Below the pieces are notes generated by a model. The model ran no database searches. It saw only the letters and a program-made list of their open reading frames with translations, and was not told where the DNA came from. Position numbers and translations under genes: made by a program. A stretch of 64,000 nt of DNA from Hyaloperonospora brassicae (taxonomy: Eukaryota; Oomycota; Peronosporomycetes; Peronosporales; Peronosporaceae). Shown here one piece after another: positions 1 to 10,084 of this stretch; positions within the stretch are counted from its first letter, which is position 1, and each line of letters opens with the position of its first letter. Location of the stretch: the NCBI GenBank assembly GCA_947650285.1, contig CANTFL010000730.1:62001-126000 (forward strand). Direction: 5' to 3'.

Positions 1-164
1 GCGTTTGCATGGCGAAATATCGCGAAAAGAGCGTCGACGAGGAGCTCGCACCGTAGGACAAGACGCGACATGTCGTACGAAAGTGAGACTTGTAGCAGGC
101 GACGGCAATCGGCTTTGGTCACGACTTGGGTCTGCTGCTGAGTCTGGAAGTTACGTTGTCGCAT
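1..164 (-). CDS. Partial ORF running off the left edge
   Basis: On the minus strand the frame is open from about position 293 to position 1, with an ATG at 164-162. The visible part is rich in Gln/Arg near the start (RQRNFQTQQQTQVV) and then Leu-rich (LVLRCELLVDALFAIF). I do not recognise a family. It lies downstream of the CGR1-like gene on the same strand. The frame upstream of the ATG is also open, so the true start could be in an exon further right. It may be a coding exon or chance; only its openness and composition support it. Confidence 0.3.
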   Translation of the reverse strand, partial: MRQRNFQTQQQTQVVTKADCRRLLQVSLSYDMSRLVLRCELLVDALFAIFRHAN

Positions 165-535
165 CTTGACAACGATTGTGACTAGGACATCGTAGGTGTA
201 TGAGAGCTGAGGGACAATAGTTGTTGACTTTGTTTGCTCAGCGAAACTGCACCGAACCACTGTGCCTGGTCTTCTCTCACACGTGCTGCACGCTCAGCGA
301 CCTGCCTTCTCCGCTCACAGTGTGTCAGCCAGAGCAGAGCCATCGAGATGCTGTACGTCAACGCTTTTTCCTCGATCGTCTTCGTTCCGAACAAAAGCTG
401 AAGATATATTACCAATACAACGACACAACGAAGCAGTGGTTCGTGTGCAAGCCTCATCCATCCTGTACACCTGAGTGGTCTATATGCTGTAGCAAGGAGC
501 CACCAGTTTGCAGCCGTCCTTCCATCTCGCGCTCT

Positions 536-1105
536 CTACTTGGAGTACACGGGCACATACTCCACCACGCCCTGTTTGTTCACAATCGTCTTTTTGATGT
601 TGCGTAGCTGTTTCTTGCTCATTGACTTGAGTCGATGCGTACGTGAAAGCTGCACCAGCAGTACCAAAACAACAACCACAATAGCAGCCACAATAACAGC
701 AGCCGTGACAACCACAGCACAATGACGTGAGCACTGGACACCCGATCGAAAAAAACACCGCCGGCGGCTGTGTGTCGTCGAACGTACCACTTGCACGGAC
801 GCCGACTTGAGCTCGTTCTCCTTCCGACGCTTCTCCTTCTCCTCACGCGCCTGGCGCTTTGCCTCGCATTCTGCCTGTTGTCGGGCCTTGATATCCGTCT
901 GCAGCTCTTTCAGTTCCTTGAGCTTCGCGCGCTTGAGCAGTTTCTCGTCCCACGTCGAGCTCAGCACCTTCGCGCTTTTCACCCCTTGCGACGAGAAGCG
1001 CGTCTTCTGCACTTTCTTCCACACGCGGCCGCTCACGGGGCGACCGCGAGGCGGTGCAGCCGTCGTCGGCGTCGTAGTCGTCTTGCTCAAAGTCGTCACC
1101 GTCAT
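536..1105 (-). CDS. CGR1: CGR1/CCDC86-type rRNA-processing protein, two exons
   Basis: Exon 1 is 1105-788 and exon 2 is 649-536. The intron, 787-650, has donor GTACGT and acceptor CAG. The spliced product is 143 aa. After a Thr/Pro-rich N-terminus comes the GRPVSGRVWKKVQKTRFSS block, then a highly charged Lys/Glu/Arg helix (KAKRQAREEKEKRRKENELKSA style), and after the splice the conserved KSMSKKQLRNIKKT...GVVEYVPVY tail that marks the Cgr1/CCDC86 family. Family members are nucleolar and act in 60S pre-rRNA processing. The charged helix and tail are seen; the role is family knowledge. The intron is 138 nt, divisible by three and stop-free, so an unspliced message stays in frame (see findings). 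The gene is divergent from TEN1 with 145 bp between start codons. Confidence 0.82.
   Translation of the reverse strand: MTVTTLSKTTTTPTTAAPPRGRPVSGRVWKKVQKTRFSSQGVKSAKVLSSTWDEKLLKRAKLKELKELQTDIKARQQAECEAKRQAREEKEKRRKENELKSASVQVVRSTTHSRRRCFFRSGVQCSRHCAVVVTAAVIVAAIVVVVLVLLVQLSRTHRLKSMSKKQLRNIKKTIVNKQGVVEYVPVYSK
650..787 (-). other. In-frame, stop-free intron of the CGR1-like gene
   Basis: Donor GTACGT at 787-782, acceptor CAG ending at 650. It is 138 nt (46 codons) with no stop in the frame of the flanking exons. If retained it would insert a run rich in Val/Ala/Leu/Ile that looks like a membrane helix between the charged helix and the conserved tail. Splicing is supported because removal restores the family's usual continuity from the charged helix to KSMSKKQLR. 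Confidence 0.75.
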
Positions 1106-1250
1106 GGAACTCGATAATGGGTGGCACGGGCTTCAGATAACATTCGCGTCGGCATGGAGGTCACCCGAAGGTTGCGCGCAGGTGCCTCAACGGTCGCGCG
1201 AAGGTCGCTCGGGTGATGGGCGACCTGTATACCGTATTCGACTCGACCAA

Positions 1251-1735
1251 ATGGTCGCGCCGCCTGGATGTTGCGAGATCTGCCAGATCGCCGAGGTGAT
1301 GGCCGACCCCGCGCTTCAGAGTCGGTCCGTGAGGATCACCGGACGACTGGAACTGTACGACGCGCAGCAAAAGGTAGCGACACTTTCGTTCCAGAACGTG
1401 TCGATGACTGTGGAGACCCAGCGACTGTCGCTCGAGCACTTGCGGCTGCAACTCGGTGCCATGTACCAGTTCCTTGGCGAGACGTATACCAAGGTACGGG
1501 CTGTATACGTAAAGTGACTGTATCCATGTTGGATATGTGTGTGGCAGCAGCAAACGGTGTGCATTGAAGTTGACAAGTGGCGATACCGTGGCACGAACTA
1601 TGATACGCACAGACTGAGCCAACAACGGAAGTGCGACTGGTGGCACGAGTCGCGCGGAATGTCGACAGCTTGGACATGGACCTCTTCCTTGCAGCACTGG
1701 CCATGCGACGACAGTTTTTGGCTGCGTACGCTTGA
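1251..1735 (+). CDS. TEN1: TEN1, small OB-fold subunit of the CST telomere complex
   Basis: Exons 1251-1493 and 1613-1735; intron 1494-1612 (GTACGG...CACAG). The product is 121 aa, matching the 120-125 aa of animal TEN1. Landmarks in order: VRITGRLELYDAQQKVATLS (first OB strands, compare the GRL-YD core of TEN1), a central strand with MTVETQRLS, GAMYQFLGE, and the tail RLVARVARNVDSLDMDLFLA leading to a C-terminal helix. TEN1 with STN1 and CTC1 binds telomeric single strands and helps polymerase-alpha fill-in. The start is the ATG at 1251, which leaves about 15 residues before the fold. The next Met, about 16 codons on, would be too short. Similarity is by motif order and length, not a database search. 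Confidence 0.72.
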
Positions 1736-1908
1736 TTCGAGATGCAAGATGCGACACGTGATACCGTTCTGCGTGGCTGCGACAAGTGGAGTCGGTGGAG
1801 GTGGCAGTGGGTCAGCTGCGGGAGCGCTTCCACTAACATGTATCGGGCGACGCGAGAGTTGTGGTTGAAGTCGCAGCAGTAGCAGTCGTCGCGGCAGTAC
1901 TGCCCTCT

Positions 1909-2565
1909 CTACAGCAAGTCGTCGTCCGAGTCGCCTTTAGCTTCAAACGTGTCGTCGTCGAAGGTTTCGTAGATCGATCGACGAAAAGTCGTGGAACGTT
2001 CGTCTCCCGTTCGTGTCGTGTTCCCCGCAGCTGACGGCGGAGACGCACATGCAGCCATTGCTACGACTGCTGCTGCGGTTGCTTCGGCTGCGCCGCTGTC
2101 TCCTGCACTGCCGGTATCCCCCCCGCCAGCCATCGCGCGTGCACGTCCAGTTGCTGCTGTCGCTTCTGCCAGCTCGGGTGGGTCGTACGTGTGCAGCGCT
2201 TGCCGCCACTTGCGCACAAAGCCGTCAAACACCTTCTTGCCCACGCGCATGGTCTTGTCGGGGGTCATTGGGTGCTGCTTTCCTCGGCGGCGCTCGTGTC
2301 GCGGCACTTGGGCACAGTAGCGATCGTAGCCGATCGTGTTCTTGCCGTAGTCAATCTGCTTCTGGCGCTGCGCCAGTCGACGGGGATCGGTCTCCTTTTC
2401 GTCCGCCAGCGTCTTCACAGCTTTGCATTCGTTCCGTTTGCGGCCAAGTGCGTCGTTTGCCGACCGCATGCGCTTGGGACTATGTGAGTCGCGATGGCGA
2501 TCACTTTGGTCGCCACTGGCGCTCCTCCAGTCTCTGCCCCTCATGGCCTCCGCGCTGCGCTTCAT
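1909..2565 (-). CDS. SLBP: SLBP, histone mRNA stem-loop binding protein
   Basis: 218 aa if started at the ATG at 2565 (MKRSAEAMRG); the frame is open to 2688, but that extension lacks SLBP character. Residues 57-130 are a clear RNA-binding domain: RRLAQRQKQIDYGKNTIGYDRY, then VPRHERR, the TPDK motif (101-104, equivalent to the phosphorylated TPNK of animals) and a FVRKWRQALHTYDPP end. SLBP binds the 3' stem-loop of replication histone mRNAs and governs their processing, export and translation. The C-terminal ~90 residues are Ala/Thr/Gly-rich and end in an acidic tail (DDDTFEAKGDSDDD), like the acidic, regulated tails of SLBPs. It is convergent with TEN1, with 173 bp between stop codons. Confidence 0.88.
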   Translation of the reverse strand: MKRSAEAMRGRDWRSASGDQSDRHRDSHSPKRMRSANDALGRKRNECKAVKTLADEKETDPRRLAQRQKQIDYGKNTIGYDRYCAQVPRHERRRGKQHPMTPDKTMRVGKKVFDGFVRKWRQALHTYDPPELAEATAATGRARAMAGGGDTGSAGDSGAAEATAAAVVAMAACASPPSAAGNTTRTGDERSTTFRRSIYETFDDDTFEAKGDSDDDLL

Positions 2566-2699
2566 TGTGCCGAGTTGGTACACGAAAAGGAAGTATGGCA
2601 GGACACGGGTTGGACGAGGGCTCGGACTTGCATACGATTTGAAGGGTCGACACCGAATGAACGTGGAGGGGGACGAGGGGACGACCAAACAAACGGATG

Positions 2700-3215
2700 G
2701 TAGTCATCCGTTTCCTTGTACCGCGGCGGGTGGACCAATGCAGGTCGTCAGAAGCCTGAGATTGTGGTGTACCTGCTGCCTTGGAATCGCTAGGCACTGC
2801 TCCTGAAGGCCTGCGACCTCAAGGACTGGAGTACAGCACAACACCCTCACTTGCTGTCATCCGATGTCACTGTTTGACGGATGACTCGAGTGTACTTCCT
2901 ACCGTCGAAAATGAACATGTGCACATCTTCCTCATGCTTTACCGCCAAAGCTTCAACCCACACCAGACCTGGCAAAGGCCACGATGTTGCGGATAGGCAC
3001 ACTGCCTCCCGCGTACGAAGCGTCACAAGCTTCGCGCATACTGCTAATCGACACACTACGAAGCAAACGCTACGACCAAATCGTTTCACAATCTCGTTTC
3101 GAGAGAAATGGCGATCCCATCAATCGTTGCGTCCCTCGGGATCGCCCACTGGGGATGTCTGTCTAGCTCTCGCTGGCCGTCACGTACCTCACTATGTAGC
3201 CATCGTTGCAAACTG
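2700..3215. other. Unassigned stretch with coding-like fragments
   Basis: No complete gene could be built. On the minus strand 2847-2960 encodes a plausible C-terminus (residues around VEALAVKHEEDVHMFIFDGR ending TSDDSK) whose upstream exon I could not place. On the plus strand 2881-3411 is open, but its composition suggests a shadow. I do not assign a function. Confidence 0.25.
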
Positions 3216-3530
3216 TCATAGATGTGCAAACGAAATGGTCACCTCGGCTTCCGTGCGATATGCCACGTTGATACCCGGAGACGTGTGCCAGAACTGCGAG
3301 CGCACAGCTACGCATACTGCAATCAGGGCATCGTTACACGTCTCTCACATACGTGGCCTCGTAAACTTGGCCTGTCGTACTGTCCGTCCACTCACCTGCG
3401 CTTGCACTTGAAGTTCGCGACATGGAAAAGTGCGTGAAGCCTTTCGCATATTGTTGACGGTGAAGGGCAGGAGCAGGTTGTTGAGATTGGGCAGCCACGG
3501 CGCATCACCACACGTGGGTACGTCACGCTC
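3216..3530 (-). CDS. Unidentified gene, last two exons
   Basis: Minus-strand exon from about 3530 (5' end unresolved) to 3396, ending CAG before a GTGAGT donor; intron 3395-3294 (102 nt, acceptor CGCAG); last exon 3293-3216 ending TGA. The joined frame reads VPTCGDAPWLPNLNNLLLPF, then TVNNMRKASRTFPC, then after the splice FWHTSPGINVAYRTEAEVTI and a stop. Composition is convincingly protein-like, but I do not recognise the family. The same frame is open upstream (3902-3543) apart from one TGA near 3543, so a further exon or a nonsense change may separate them. Neighbours are SLBP and the next plus-strand gene. Confidence 0.4.
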
Positions 3531-4298
3531 GGAACAAACGTGTCATCGGATGACTGGCAAACCCGAGACAGACGGACACGCAGTAGCCGAAACGAATGGC
3601 ACTGTCTTCCGCGAGCGTTGCAGTTCGGAGAAGCGGCGCAGACCATTGCGTGGTGCCCGCGCACCCACAACAACAACATCGCTCGAGGCAGACCCGAAGA
3701 TTCGTACAGAGAACGACCGCAGCTGACCACATTGGCCCCTAATTGTCGGCGGCCATTTGCTCCGTTTCGGGCCACGCGGGTCGGACAGCAAATGTCGCAC
3801 TGGATAGGCAGACGCCCCTCCCCCCCCCGCCGCCGCCGCTCCCCTCCCGTCGCATCCCAACAACTGGACGAGGGAGAAAGTCTCGACGGGATCGTTCTTC
3901 ATTTCGATGCTTGAACGCGTCGCTTATTCTGTCACATCGCGCCACGTGATTGGTCGAATCGCGTCTGCGTTGCGGCTGTCGATTGGCTCCGAGCTCTCTC
4001 TTTGCGCGTCCAGACAGCAGCAGCCGAAGGCCGTTACATCCACCAAAGTCTCCGGTGGCCAGAGGGTTATCAGACACGTAGATAGACACCGGGAGACACC
4101 CAGACAGACGGGTGGGGGGAGACACCGACGCACGGGGGAGACAGCTTCGACACGTAGTAGAGCGAGCGAGCGACACTGGCAGATAGAGGGAGGCAGGGCC
4201 CAAGGGGCATGCTGCGCTTCTAGACCAGCGTCTTTGTTGTCTCGTCTCTAGCTCGCTCGTCTTGGCGATACGGCGACTGTCGATTGGGAGCCGTCGAT

Positions 4299-5452
4299 AT
4301 GACGGGCGAAAGCGGCGCGAACCGCACGTTTCGCTCGATCTTTGGACGACAAGAGCGACTGTTTGATGAGGTGCTGGATCTCGAGGTGGACGGCCGTGCG
4401 TCGATTGGCGCGGAGGACCCGAGCGCAGGAGCTTCGGTTGCGGTGTTTGATGGAGACAAAGGCACGAGTGGTGACAATGATGATGAAAACGAGGACACTG
4501 ATGCGATGTGGCACGAGGAGCTACTGCTGGAGTGTGATGTAGCTGCAAAGAGCGGCGGTGGTCCATTGGGGCTGCAGTTAGCAGTACGTCGACGTTTTGC
4601 AACAGGCTACTGCTATCGCGCTCTTTGGTGTTGACATTTCTCGCTGGTGTTTTCCATGTGTGCCTGTAGCAGCAGCGGTCGATGGAAGCGTGGGCCGACG
4701 AAGACGACGAAGAGGACAATTGGAAAGATGCATTGCAAGATCGGGTTGACCAACTGGAACTAGCGTTCCTGCCACATGATGGTGAGGACGCTGTAGCTGC
4801 TGAAGATCGACACGGGTTGGACCAGCAATCGGTATGTCAGCTGCAAACACACGAGCTCCGTACCTGGCACACTGAAGGCAAAGTTGCGAATGGAGCAGCA
4901 GCGTCTACTCTCGTGGATGATGCACGCATGCGGTCAATCTCGATTGACTGTATAGCCCGCGACGTCCAGACTGTCGAACACTACCGCAAACGCTCAAGGT
5001 CTCTGAGCGACACGACTGATATGATGGAATCGCCTCATCATTCGCTGTCACGAAAGAACTCGTTCGGGGGCAGTGGTCGAAGCTGCATTAGCCGGAGCGG
5101 TAGTAGAGATATACGCGGGATTGAGGCACCTTTGCCGAGTGATGCTGCGCGGTCGATGTCACCCAGCGCCGCCGTATCGGTTTTGAGCGACACTGAAGCC
5201 ATTCGCCGTTTTGTGCTTGACGATGTCAAATCCGTACGTCGCCTCTGCTGTTTTCGCTCCTTGATGTGTGTTCTAACTCTTATGATGCAGATGTCCATGG
5301 AGAGACTTGTGAGCGATGCCCAGCGATTGCATTTCCTAGAGGACTTTTACCAGAACCAGCGAAGACAAGGTCTTGCCTTACCCGCCGTAATCTCTACTGC
5401 AGCGTCTGCTCCGCCACCGGTCTCTCCGTCTCCAGCCGTGTCTACACTGTGA
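4299..5452 (+). CDS. Conserved-looking acidic, Ser-rich protein, three exons
   Basis: Exons 4299-4583, 4676-5233 and 5291-5452; introns of 92 and 57 nt with donors GTACGT and GTACGT; product about 334 aa. The N-terminus has FRSIFGRQERLFDEVLDLEV followed by an acidic block; exon 2 begins with another acidic run (WADEDDEEDNWKD) and a short helix, then a Ser-rich basic section with many potential phosphosites (KRSRSLSDTTD, SLSRKNSFGGSGRS). Exon 3 adds a helical MERLVSDAQRLHFLEDFYQN and a Pro/Ala/Ser tail. I do not recognise the family. No membrane segment is seen. The first intron ends TAGCAGCAG, giving tandem acceptors. The upstream 4060-4160 region is GACAC/GGGAG-rich, likely promoter or 5' UTR. 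Confidence 0.6.
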
Positions 5453-5836
5453 TCGTGCACTGCGTTATGACATTGATCCACCTAACTTAGCTGTTGCATG
5501 CTCTATTTAACAACATTCCAAAGAATGTGATCCACCCGTCCGCATAAAAAGCCACCGCCACATCATCTATCTTGAGCCCATTCATCACTATTCCATTTCC
5601 ATGAGCACGTCACTCTCGTTCTGCGAGGTGTCCATGCGCTAAATCGATTCTGTTGACAGTGCAGGCAAAACTCGGAGACAAGAGATCGTCGATCTCTGGT
5701 GAAGAATGTGGCACTCTGCAGAGATGCACAGAACAGAGTTGCACGAGGAAGTCGCAGGTTGTGGCTCTACTTCATGTGGTTGTTGCCTCGACGACGGCCA
5801 AACCTTCATTTTAGCTTAACGATCATGCAGACAGAT
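5453..5836. other. Convergent intergenic region
   Basis: Lies between the 3' ends of the plus-strand gene and the minus-strand carrier. Short open frames only. It contains AT-rich stretches suited to polyadenylation, but no clear element. Confidence 0.4.
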
Positions 5837-6974
5837 TCACTTACCGTCAAAGTCCCTTTCCTCTGTCCACTCCTTGCTATCTCTATGAATGGGTACGTGC
5901 CGCAATACCTCCAGCATGAGCTCATATGACGCAAAAGTCGCACTGGCGGAGACAACGGACTTTAGCAGGCTCGGCACTGTGCCCTTATAGAGACCACGGA
6001 CGCCTTCCCGCTGTAACACGTCAACAAAGCACCTCCAGCTGGAAGAATACATTGGAATAACACCGTATGCTGTTGAACGCGGTACGTGACGCATCTGCAT
6101 GCGTTTCTTGACTGTATCCAACGGATACACGATCAGCTTTGACAGCAGTCCAGCCACGGCTCCGCTTCCAACGTACGATAAAGCTTTGGAAAACGGTGTC
6201 CACGCAGTGATAGCACCGCTCTCTTGTTTCCTGCGGTGTTTCAATGCCACTTCATTCAACGTCGAGTAGATACTGAAAGTCAGGCCCATGTACGGTGCAA
6301 TTTGCAACGTCGTGGCCCCGAGACCGCTAAAGAACCCACGAGCACCTTGTGTCGTCCAAATATGCAGCACCAAGCTGCGCATCGTTGGAAACCGCTTGGG
6401 CATCCCTTGACTGGCAAACGCCGTGCGGAAGAGGTCCAGAGGGTACGTAAAAACAGCCGCAGTGACGCCAGCGGCGGCTCCATTCACAGCACTGACTTGG
6501 AACGGTGGAGCAGCTTTCGATGCACCGTCTTGACCTTGTTCCCAATAGCGTGTGAGTGTGCGGTAAGTGGCAAACTGTAGAGACGAGTAGCCCACCCACA
6601 GTCCCGTGGCCGCCAAATTTCCACGCCAGAACGTGCGCAAGCCCTCTTCAGCATATATACTTCGTACAGCTTGCAGCAGACCAACGTACTTGAGCTGCAA
6701 GTGCTGTCTAGTGACACTGGGCGTCGGCTGCACTTGGAAGCGGATCTTGAGGAGGTCAAAAGGCGCAGCGACGAGTCGCGTCACACCTGAGAGCCGGTAC
6801 AGAAGCACAAGTGCATTTAAAGACGTGGGAAAAGAGGAGCGATAGGGCAGCAAATGGCAGGGAATGGCGTGGGACGCACGTACCTCCAGACACAGCACCA
6901 GCTACAGCAGCTTCGGTCGCAGTTATAGCGCTTCGCTGGTCTTGAGGTTCGCGGCCAGTGCCGTCTCTCGTCAT
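5837..6974 (-). CDS. Mitochondrial carrier (SLC25), thiamine pyrophosphate carrier type
   Basis: Exon 1 is 6974-6884 (ATG, MTRDGTGREPQDQ...AVAGAVSG) and exon 2 is 6786-5837; intron 6883-6787 (GTACGT...CTCAG). About 346 aa, the usual two to three hundred plus for SLC25. Three repeats with PX[DE]XX[KR] signatures are visible: AAPFDLLKIRFQVQ, FTYPLDLFRTAF and IVYPLDTVKKRMQ, each with the WRGN/FFSGLG/YKGTVPS element after it. The second and third repeat sequences, with IAPYMGLTFSIYS, resemble TPC1/SLC25A19, which imports thiamine pyrophosphate into the matrix. Family is certain, substrate inferred. The stop codon TAA lies inside GGTAAGTG, a good splice donor, so a further C-terminal exon is possible. 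Confidence 0.8.
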
Positions 6975-7792
6975 CGTTGCGGTACGTATCTGCTGCAAAT
7001 AGCGCACAACTGTGCGCTATTTGGTGAGACCCTTTTTTGATCGAAAATAAATATGTATCAATATACATCGGAGGTTATGGACAAAATGGTAGTACGTTTG
7101 AACGGCTTGTTTTAACGCTCTTAGAAGCTTTTTTCCAGCACTTTGGAACTTGCCAAGTAAAAATTCGGGCACTTTTTTGACGATAAACAAACCTTTAGAC
7201 GCGGTCAAGATGTAGTCGTGTCGTGGAATCGACTCAGCGTGCTGCGTGAGGACGTCTGTTTGGGGAGAAGAAGTGCACTGTATCTCCAGTTAAGTGTAAA
7301 CTGCTACCAACAGCCGCCTACCCGTTGTCCCATTTCGCATTGGACTATCATTTCGCGGTCTCGACCAGAGCCACGAGTTTCAACTCGGTCCATTTCCCCA
7401 TCGCCGTCGATCGTGTGGAATCGAATCGCAGCGCAAGAAACGCTCGTTGAGGCTTCAGACAGAGCAAGTGGCCGCACAATTGTCGTTTGTAAACTGAAAG
7501 GTCTGTGCCGAAAAGTGCTGTAGCAGTCGCAACTTTCTGCTGCTTTAGTCGATCGTTTTTTTGGTATTTCGTCCTACAATCGTAACCTATCGACGCGCTG
7601 TTTTTACAAAGACACACCCACGCCCTTGAGCATATATTTCACCAATCAACGTACGCACTCGCACTTTCCACCAATCACAACCCGGTATGTCCTCAAACAT
7701 GACCGCCACTCAAACTTTTTGCACAGAGCTCTTCGCCGTCTGCAGCTCCAGTCACCACCGACCTGCGCCTCTTTTCTCTCTCTCTCTCTCTG
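6975..7792. other. Shared upstream region of carrier and EF-G1 genes
   Basis: About 820 bp between two divergent genes of mitochondrial proteins. No convincing ORF. A (CT)n pyrimidine run at about 7769-7791 abuts the EF-G1 start codon, a common oomycete 5' leader feature. Both genes could share regulatory DNA; that is inference. Confidence 0.45.
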
Positions 7793-10084
7793 ATGCGTTA
7801 TCTGCAGCTATCCCGTGCGGCCGCTGGTCTGCGTCGGCCCAGTGCCTGTGCTGCGCGTCGTCTGCGCCCGACAGCGCCCGTGCTGTCGCACCGCTTGAGT
7901 ACCGCCGTATCGGACCTGGACGTCCCGCCGTTTGTACCCGGATACCCCGTGCCAAGTGGATACATGACGAATCTGCGCAACATTGGCATTTCCGCGCACA
8001 TTGACTCGGGAAAAACGACACTGACGGAGCGCATTCTCTTTTACACGGGCCGCATTAATGCGATCCACGACGTGCGCGGCAAAGACGGCGTTGGTGCCAA
8101 GATGGACTCGATGGAGCTCGAGCGTGAAAAGGGCATTACGATCCAATCAGCAGCCACGTACTGCTCGTGGAAAGAAGCCAACATTAACATTATTGACACG
8201 CCTGGACACGTCGATTTTACGATTGAAGTCGAGCGGGCGCTGCGTGTGCTCGACGGTGGCGTGCTCGTGCTCTGCGGCGTCTCGGGTGTACAGAGTCAGT
8301 CGCTGACGGTCGATAAGCAGATGAAGCGCTACGGTGTTCCGCGAATTGCGTTTATCAATAAACTCGATCGCATGGGAGCGAATCCGTGGAAAGTAATTAA
8401 CGATCTCCGCAAGCAGCTGAAGCTGAATGCGTGGGCTTTGCAAGTGCCAATTGGTGCCGAGAATGATCTTGAGGGAGTGGTCGATCTGCTGAACATGAAA
8501 GCGCTGCGCAATAAGGGCGAGAGCGGTGAGGTCATTGAAGACTCGGACGACATTCCTGCTGACACCCGTGCTTTCGCCGAGGCTAAGCGTGTTGAACTGA
8601 TTGAAGCACTTGCAGATGTTGACGATGACATTGCTGAGCTGTTTCTGATGGAAGAAGAGCCCAGTGTCGAGCAGCTAAAGGATGCTATCCGTCGGGCTAC
8701 AATCGCACACAAGTTTGTGCCGGTCATGATGGGCTCGGCTTTTAAGAACCGTGGCGTGCAGCCCATGCTAGACGGTGTCGTGTCGTACTTACCAAGCCCG
8801 TCCGAAATCCAGAACTTTGCTTTGGACCAGTCAAACAACGAGGCCCGTGTGAGCGTGCCATGCTCCCCGGACGCACCTCTGCTGGCCCTAGCTTTTAAAT
8901 TGGAGGAAGGCAAGTTCGGCCAGCTTACGTACATGCGCGTGTACTCGGGTACGCTGAAACGTGGTGGATTCATTTACAACATGAGCGACATGAAGCGCAT
9001 CAAGGTGCCGCGTCTGGTAAAGATGCACTCGAATGAGATGGAAGAGGTTGAGGAAGTTGGTGCTGGTGAAGTTGTTGCGATGTTTGGTGTCGAGTGTGCT
9101 AGCATGGACACGTTTAGCGACACGAACCAGGGCAAGTTCACGCTGACGAGTCTACACGTGCCCGAGCCGGTAATGTCCCTGGCTGTCACGCCCAAGAACA
9201 AGCAGCAGATCGGCAACTTCTCCAAGGCACTCAACCGTTTTCAGAAAGAAGACCCGACGTTCCGCGCTTTCGTAGATGATGACAGCAAGGAGACAGTCAT
9301 AAGCGGTATGGGCGAGCTTCACCTGCAGATCTACGTGGAGCGTATGAAGCGTGAATACAGCGTGGACGTGGAGACTGGCGCGCCGCAAGTAAACTACCGC
9401 GAGACGATTCGCCAGCGCAGCGAGTTCAACTATCTTCATAAGAAGCAAACTGGCGGTTCGGGTCAATACGCGCGTGTGGTAGGATACATTGAGCCACTTA
9501 CGGACGAAGAGGTCGAAGAGCTTGGTAACGAGGGAAATAGCTCGGGCGTCGTCTTCGAAAACGCAATTATTGGCAACGCGATTCCACCCGAGTACATCGC
9601 AGCTTGCTCGAAGGGTGTAAAGGACGCAATCCAGAAAGGGTGGCTCATTGGTCACCCGGTGCAGCGCATGCGTGTGGTGGTCAATGACGGTCAGTCACAC
9701 TCGGTAGATTCCAGCGAGCTTGCTTTCCGCACAGCTATGGTGCTAGCTATTCGCCAAGCGTTTATGAAGGCCAACCCGTGCATCCTCGAGCCCGTCATGG
9801 CGGTGGAGGTGGATGTACCTAGCGAGTTCCAAGGTACGGCCATTGCCGAGGTGAACCGTCGTCGCGGTCTCATTAACAGCAGCGATGCCGATGACATGCA
9901 CACGGTCATTAAGTGCGACGTACCCCTGCAAAACATGTTTGGTTTCTCGACGGATTTGCGGTCATCCACTCAGGGCAAGGGCGAGTTCACGATGGAGTAC
10001 AAGACACATGGCATTGTCATGCGTGACATGCAGGAGAAGCTGATGAGCGAGCACGAAAAGGCGCAAGCGGCCAAGAACAAGTAG
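7793..10084 (+). CDS. GFM1: Mitochondrial elongation factor G1
   Basis: Intronless, 763 aa. The first ~45 residues are Arg/Ala-rich without acids, a mitochondrial targeting peptide. GTPase motifs: AHIDSGKT (68-75), ITIQSA (115-120), DTPGH (135-139), NKLD (189-192) and GSAFKN. Domain II follows, then domain IV with [11 protein letters not shown] and the C-terminal EF-G domain ending around [10 protein letters not shown]. The sequence has DSGKT and lacks long insertions, as in mitochondrial EF-G1 that drives translocation. Length matches animal and fungal GFM1/MEF1 (about 750). The start ATG directly follows a CT run. The reading frame is intact. Confidence 0.95.
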   Translation: MRYLQLSRAAAGLRRPSACAARRLRPTAPVLSHRLSTAVSDLDVPPFVPGYPVPSGYMTNLRNIGISAHIDSGKTTLTERILFYTGRINAIHDVRGKDGVGAKMDSMELEREKGITIQSAATYCSWKEANINIIDTPGHVDFTIEVERALRVLDGGVLVLCGVSGVQSQSLTVDKQMKRYGVPRIAFINKLDRMGANPWKVINDLRKQLKLNAWALQVPIGAENDLEGVVDLLNMKALRNKGESGEVIEDSDDIPADTRAFAEAKRVELIEALADVDDDIAELFLMEEEPSVEQLKDAIRRATIAHKFVPVMMGSAFKNRGVQPMLDGVVSYLPSPSEIQNFALDQSNNEARVSVPCSPDAPLLALAFKLEEGKFGQLTYMRVYSGTLKRGGFIYNMSDMKRIKVPRLVKMHSNEMEEVEEVGAGEVVAMFGVECASMDTFSDTNQGKFTLTSLHVPEPVMSLAVTPKNKQQIGNFSKALNRFQKEDPTFRAFVDDDSKETVISGMGELHLQIYVERMKREYSVDVETGAPQVNYRETIRQRSEFNYLHKKQTGGSGQYARVVGYIEPLTDEEVEELGNEGNSSGVVFENAIIGNAIPPEYIAACSKGVKDAIQKGWLIGHPVQRMRVVVNDGQSHSVDSSELAFRTAMVLAIRQAFMKANPCILEPVMAVEVDVPSEFQGTAIAEVNRRRGLINSSDADDMHTVIKCDVPLQNMFGFSTDLRSSTQGKGEFTMEYKTHGIVMRDMQEKLMSEHEKAQAAKNK

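Noticed and set aside
2881..3411. Plus-strand ORF with CHRC and CQNC, like a zinc ribbon
   Set aside because: The minus strand has a better two-exon reading here; the Cys pairs are probably chance.
3739..4719. 326-codon minus-strand ORF
   Set aside because: Overlaps the three-exon plus-strand gene and has Arg/Ser/Pro-rich shadow composition with no motif.
7017..7208. 63-codon minus ORF in the carrier/EF-G1 intergenic region
   Set aside because: AT-rich, no motif, no splice partner.
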